Shown: piece after piece, positions 5,870 to 7,604 of the stretch | Layout: every line of letters starts with the position of its first letter | Numbering within the stretch: position 1 is the first letter of the stretch | Source: Lachnospiraceae bacterium | GTDB lineage: Bacteria > Bacillota > Clostridia > Lachnospirales > Lachnospiraceae | Direction of reading: 5' to 3' | Length of the DNA stretch: 7,604 nucleotides | Assembly (NCBI GenBank): GCA_900771955.1 | Contig: CAAGPW010000033.1 | Span: forward strand, 1 to 7,604 | The notes under the pieces: model-generated | Databases searched by the model: none | Seen by the model: the letters and a program-made list of their open reading frames with translations, nothing else | Told to the model about the DNA's origin: nothing | Translations under genes and position numbers: made by a program

Positions 5870-5908
5870 TTGAGACTTTTTTTGAAAGACTAACTATGAT
5901 ATTATTAT
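5870..5908 (+). promoter_or_regulatory. Candidate promoter region of the MATE gene
   Basis: Two overlapping readings exist. One is TTGAGA (5870-5875) with TATGAT (5895-5900), a good pair but with an overlong 19-bp spacer. The other is TTGAAA (5882-5887) with TATTAT (5903-5908) and a short 15-bp spacer. Either way the fifth GACTAAC (5888-5894) lies between the two elements, so its binding protein could control this gene. The rest of 5774-5976 shows no gene. Confidence 0.35.
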
Positions 5909-5976
5909 CAAATCGGGATTTGTGAAGGCAAGTGAATCGAATACTACGATACAAGATACCATGGAGGAATATAAGA

Positions 5977-7320
5977 ATGTCGAAAGATGAATATTTGATA
6001 ACCGATGCACCCCTCAAAGCGTTGACGGTTTTTGCAATGCCGATGATTCTTGGGAGTTTTTTTCAGCAAATATACAATATGGCCGACTCCATTATTGTCG
6101 GTCAGTTTGTTGGTTCTTCTGCACTTGCAGCTGTCGGTGCCTGTGCAGCATTGACCAATGTGTTCATTTGTGTGGCACTGGGAGCCGGTGTAGGAGCCGG
6201 TGTGCTTGTGAGCCGTTATTTCGGAGCCAAAGAGTATGGCAAAATGAAAACAATCGTGTCAACCTCCTTGATTAGCTTTTTGCTTCTAAGTATCTTCCTT
6301 GGTGTTTTTGGCTTTTGCTTCTCCAACTCGATGATGAGTGGATTGCAAACCCCTGCCGACATACTGGATGACGCAGTGCTGTATCTGCGGGTCTATTTCG
6401 TGGGCTTTCCGTTTTTGTTTATGTATAACATTTTTTCTACCATGTTCACCTCGATCGGCGAATCCAAAATTCCGCTGGGATTGCTGATTTTTTCGTCCAT
6501 CCTGAATATTTTAATGGATCTTTGGATGGTAGCCGGGCTTGGTCTCGGTGTGTTCGGCGCAGCCATTGCGACCCTGATTGCACAGGGAATTTCAGCAGTG
6601 TTTTCGTTTTTGATCTTCTTTGCGCGGATGCGGCAATATAAAACCCCCTTTAACAGGTTTGAACGGCAGGAGTTGTATTCCATGCTTTGCATTGCGGTGC
6701 CGTCAGTTTTACAGCAGTCCACAGTGTCCATCGGTATGATGATCGTGCAGGCAGTGGTAAATCCCTTCGGCACACAGGCGCTTGCCGGGTATGCAGCAAC
6801 GATGAGGGTAGAAAATGTTTTTTCGCTGATCTTTGTATCCATCGGCAATGCGGTTTCGCCGTATGTTTCCCAGAATCTTGGCGCAAAGAAAATTGATCGT
6901 ATCAAAAAAGGCTACCACGCTGCACTGGTGCTGGATCTGTGCTTTGCAGCCATTGCGTTTGTGGTCATTGAAGCGCTGCACACGCAGATTTCCTCGCTGT
7001 TCTTAGGAAAAGACGGAACGGCGTTGGCCTATCAGGTGTCCGGTGATTATATGAGGTGGATTGGTTACTTTTTCATCTTCATGGGCATCAAGATGGCAAC
7101 CGATGGCGTCCTTCGCGGTCTCGGAATTATGCGTCCGTTCCTCGTTGCAAACATGGTGAACCTTGTGATTCGCCTGTCCGTTGCATTGATCTGTGCACCG
7201 CGTTTAGGTATTGCCTTTGTCTGGCTTGCTGTACCAGCTGGTTGGCTTGCGAATTTTTTAATCTCTTATGTGGCTCTCAGGAGATCATGGCCGACTGATA
7301 AAATGGCATCAACCAGATAA
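5977..7320 (+). CDS. MATE-family multidrug/cation antiporter
   Basis: This 447-aa membrane protein has about twelve hydrophobic segments in two homologous halves, the normal size for NorM/DinF-like MATE exporters, which move drugs or metabolites out in exchange for Na+ or H+. Half one contains FFQQIYNMADSIIVGQFVG (28-46) and GESKIP (161-166). Half two contains VPSVLQQSTVSIGMMI (241-256), MRVENVF (276-282) and the matching GLGIMRP (381-387). A frame is open from GTG 5932, but GGAGGA (5963-5968) eight bases before ATG 5977 fixes the start there. It is the first gene after the repeats and iterons, and an SGNH hydrolase gene starts 61 bp later on the same strand. The substrate is not predictable. 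Confidence 0.93.
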   Translation: MSKDEYLITDAPLKALTVFAMPMILGSFFQQIYNMADSIIVGQFVGSSALAAVGACAALTNVFICVALGAGVGAGVLVSRYFGAKEYGKMKTIVSTSLISFLLLSIFLGVFGFCFSNSMMSGLQTPADILDDAVLYLRVYFVGFPFLFMYNIFSTMFTSIGESKIPLGLLIFSSILNILMDLWMVAGLGLGVFGAAIATLIAQGISAVFSFLIFFARMRQYKTPFNRFERQELYSMLCIAVPSVLQQSTVSIGMMIVQAVVNPFGTQALAGYAATMRVENVFSLIFVSIGNAVSPYVSQNLGAKKIDRIKKGYHAALVLDLCFAAIAFVVIEALHTQISSLFLGKDGTALAYQVSGDYMRWIGYFFIFMGIKMATDGVLRGLGIMRPFLVANMVNLVIRLSVALICAPRLGIAFVWLAVPAGWLANFLISYVALRRSWPTDKMASTR

Positions 7321-7381
7321 CTTCCAGTTTGTAGAATTAAGAAAATCGGAATTCAACAGGACAAATGAAAGGAATAATGTT

Positions 7382-7604
7382 ATGGATGATAATCAAAGGA
7401 TGAAAATCCGAAATTTCGGGTATTTAAACCAAGGAGCATTAAAAGGGCAAATTCTTTTTACAGGATCATCTTTGATGGAAATGTTTCCTGTCTGTGAAAT
7501 TGCACGAAGCCAGGGTATCGAACAAGTGGTATATAATCGTGGCGTTGGTGGATTGAATACAGATGAGTTTCTGGAAAATATTGATACATTGCTTTTAGAT
7601 CTTG
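7382..7604 (+). CDS. SGNH/GDSL-family hydrolase, N-terminal part (cut by window end)
   Basis: The first 74 residues are visible. ILFTGSSLM (24-32) fits block I of the SGNH fold, with S30 as likely nucleophile in place of the classic GDS serine. NRGVGG (52-57) fits block II, whose glycine helps form the oxyanion hole. The Asn of block III and the Asp/His of block V lie beyond the window. Such enzymes are esterases or acyl hydrolases on lipids, sugars or cell-wall polymers. AAAGGA (7368-7373) eight bases upstream supports the ATG. There is no signal peptide, so it is probably cytosolic. It lies 61 bp after the MATE gene with no terminator between, so co-transcription is likely. Confidence 0.82.
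   Translation, partial: MDDNQRMKIRNFGYLNQGALKGQILFTGSSLMEMFPVCEIARSQGIEQVVYNRGVGGLNTDEFLENIDTLLLDL

Noticed and set aside
5786..5892. Short open frame around VARKTTYKYIRNDYG between the iterons and the MATE gene
   Set aside because: It has no ribosome site or recognisable family, and it overlaps the candidate MATE promoter. It might be a scrap of a lost gene but cannot be supported.
5932..5976. GTG at 5932 as start of the MATE gene
   Set aside because: It has no ribosome site, while GGAGGA with ideal spacing precedes ATG 5977; MATE proteins also normally begin shortly before the first membrane segment, as here.

Overview
The window looks like chromosome from a low-to-mid GC Gram-positive anaerobe of the Clostridia, most likely Lachnospiraceae. 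The grounds are strong AGGAGG-type ribosome sites, Firmicutes-like promoters, a tRNA-Gly without encoded CCA, and the style of the RlmI, MATE and DMT proteins. The family-level assignment is inference, because no rRNA or marker gene is present.

Left part (1-3569), ordinary chromosome: a tRNA-Gly(GCC) with an intrinsic terminator; a GT2-family glycosyltransferase with a helical C-terminal region on the minus strand; then, divergently from a shared 200-bp promoter region, a DMT/EamA transporter followed 15 bp later by an RlmI-type 23S rRNA cytosine methyltransferase.

Middle part (3531-5710), the most interesting: the last 13 codons of rlmI plus about 190 bp of downstream DNA are repeated 1.95 kb further on. 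The second copy (5482-5710) starts with an in-frame, diverged 3' end of another rlmI (LKFFIFQVVDEK-stop, against LKFYIFQVVEEM-stop in the intact gene). Between the copies are an AT-rich stretch, a possible 29-aa protein gene and a complete Fic-domain AMP-transferase gene (self-inhibitory class, C-terminal winged helix). Both copies carry a cluster of AGTGGTAAG iterons resembling integrase arm sites. I read this as a small element without its own recombinase (CIME-like) inserted at the 3' end of rlmI. It gave rlmI a replacement tail and displaced the old one. Because the DNA after the displaced tail is itself an element-type left end, a second, tandem element probably starts there.

Right part (5711-7604): a block of four 11-bp GACTAAC iterons, a fifth copy at the candidate promoter of a MATE-family multidrug/Na+ antiporter gene, and 61 bp later the start of an SGNH/GDSL hydrolase gene cut by the window edge. 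These two genes may be cargo of the second element or the resumed chromosome; the window does not decide.
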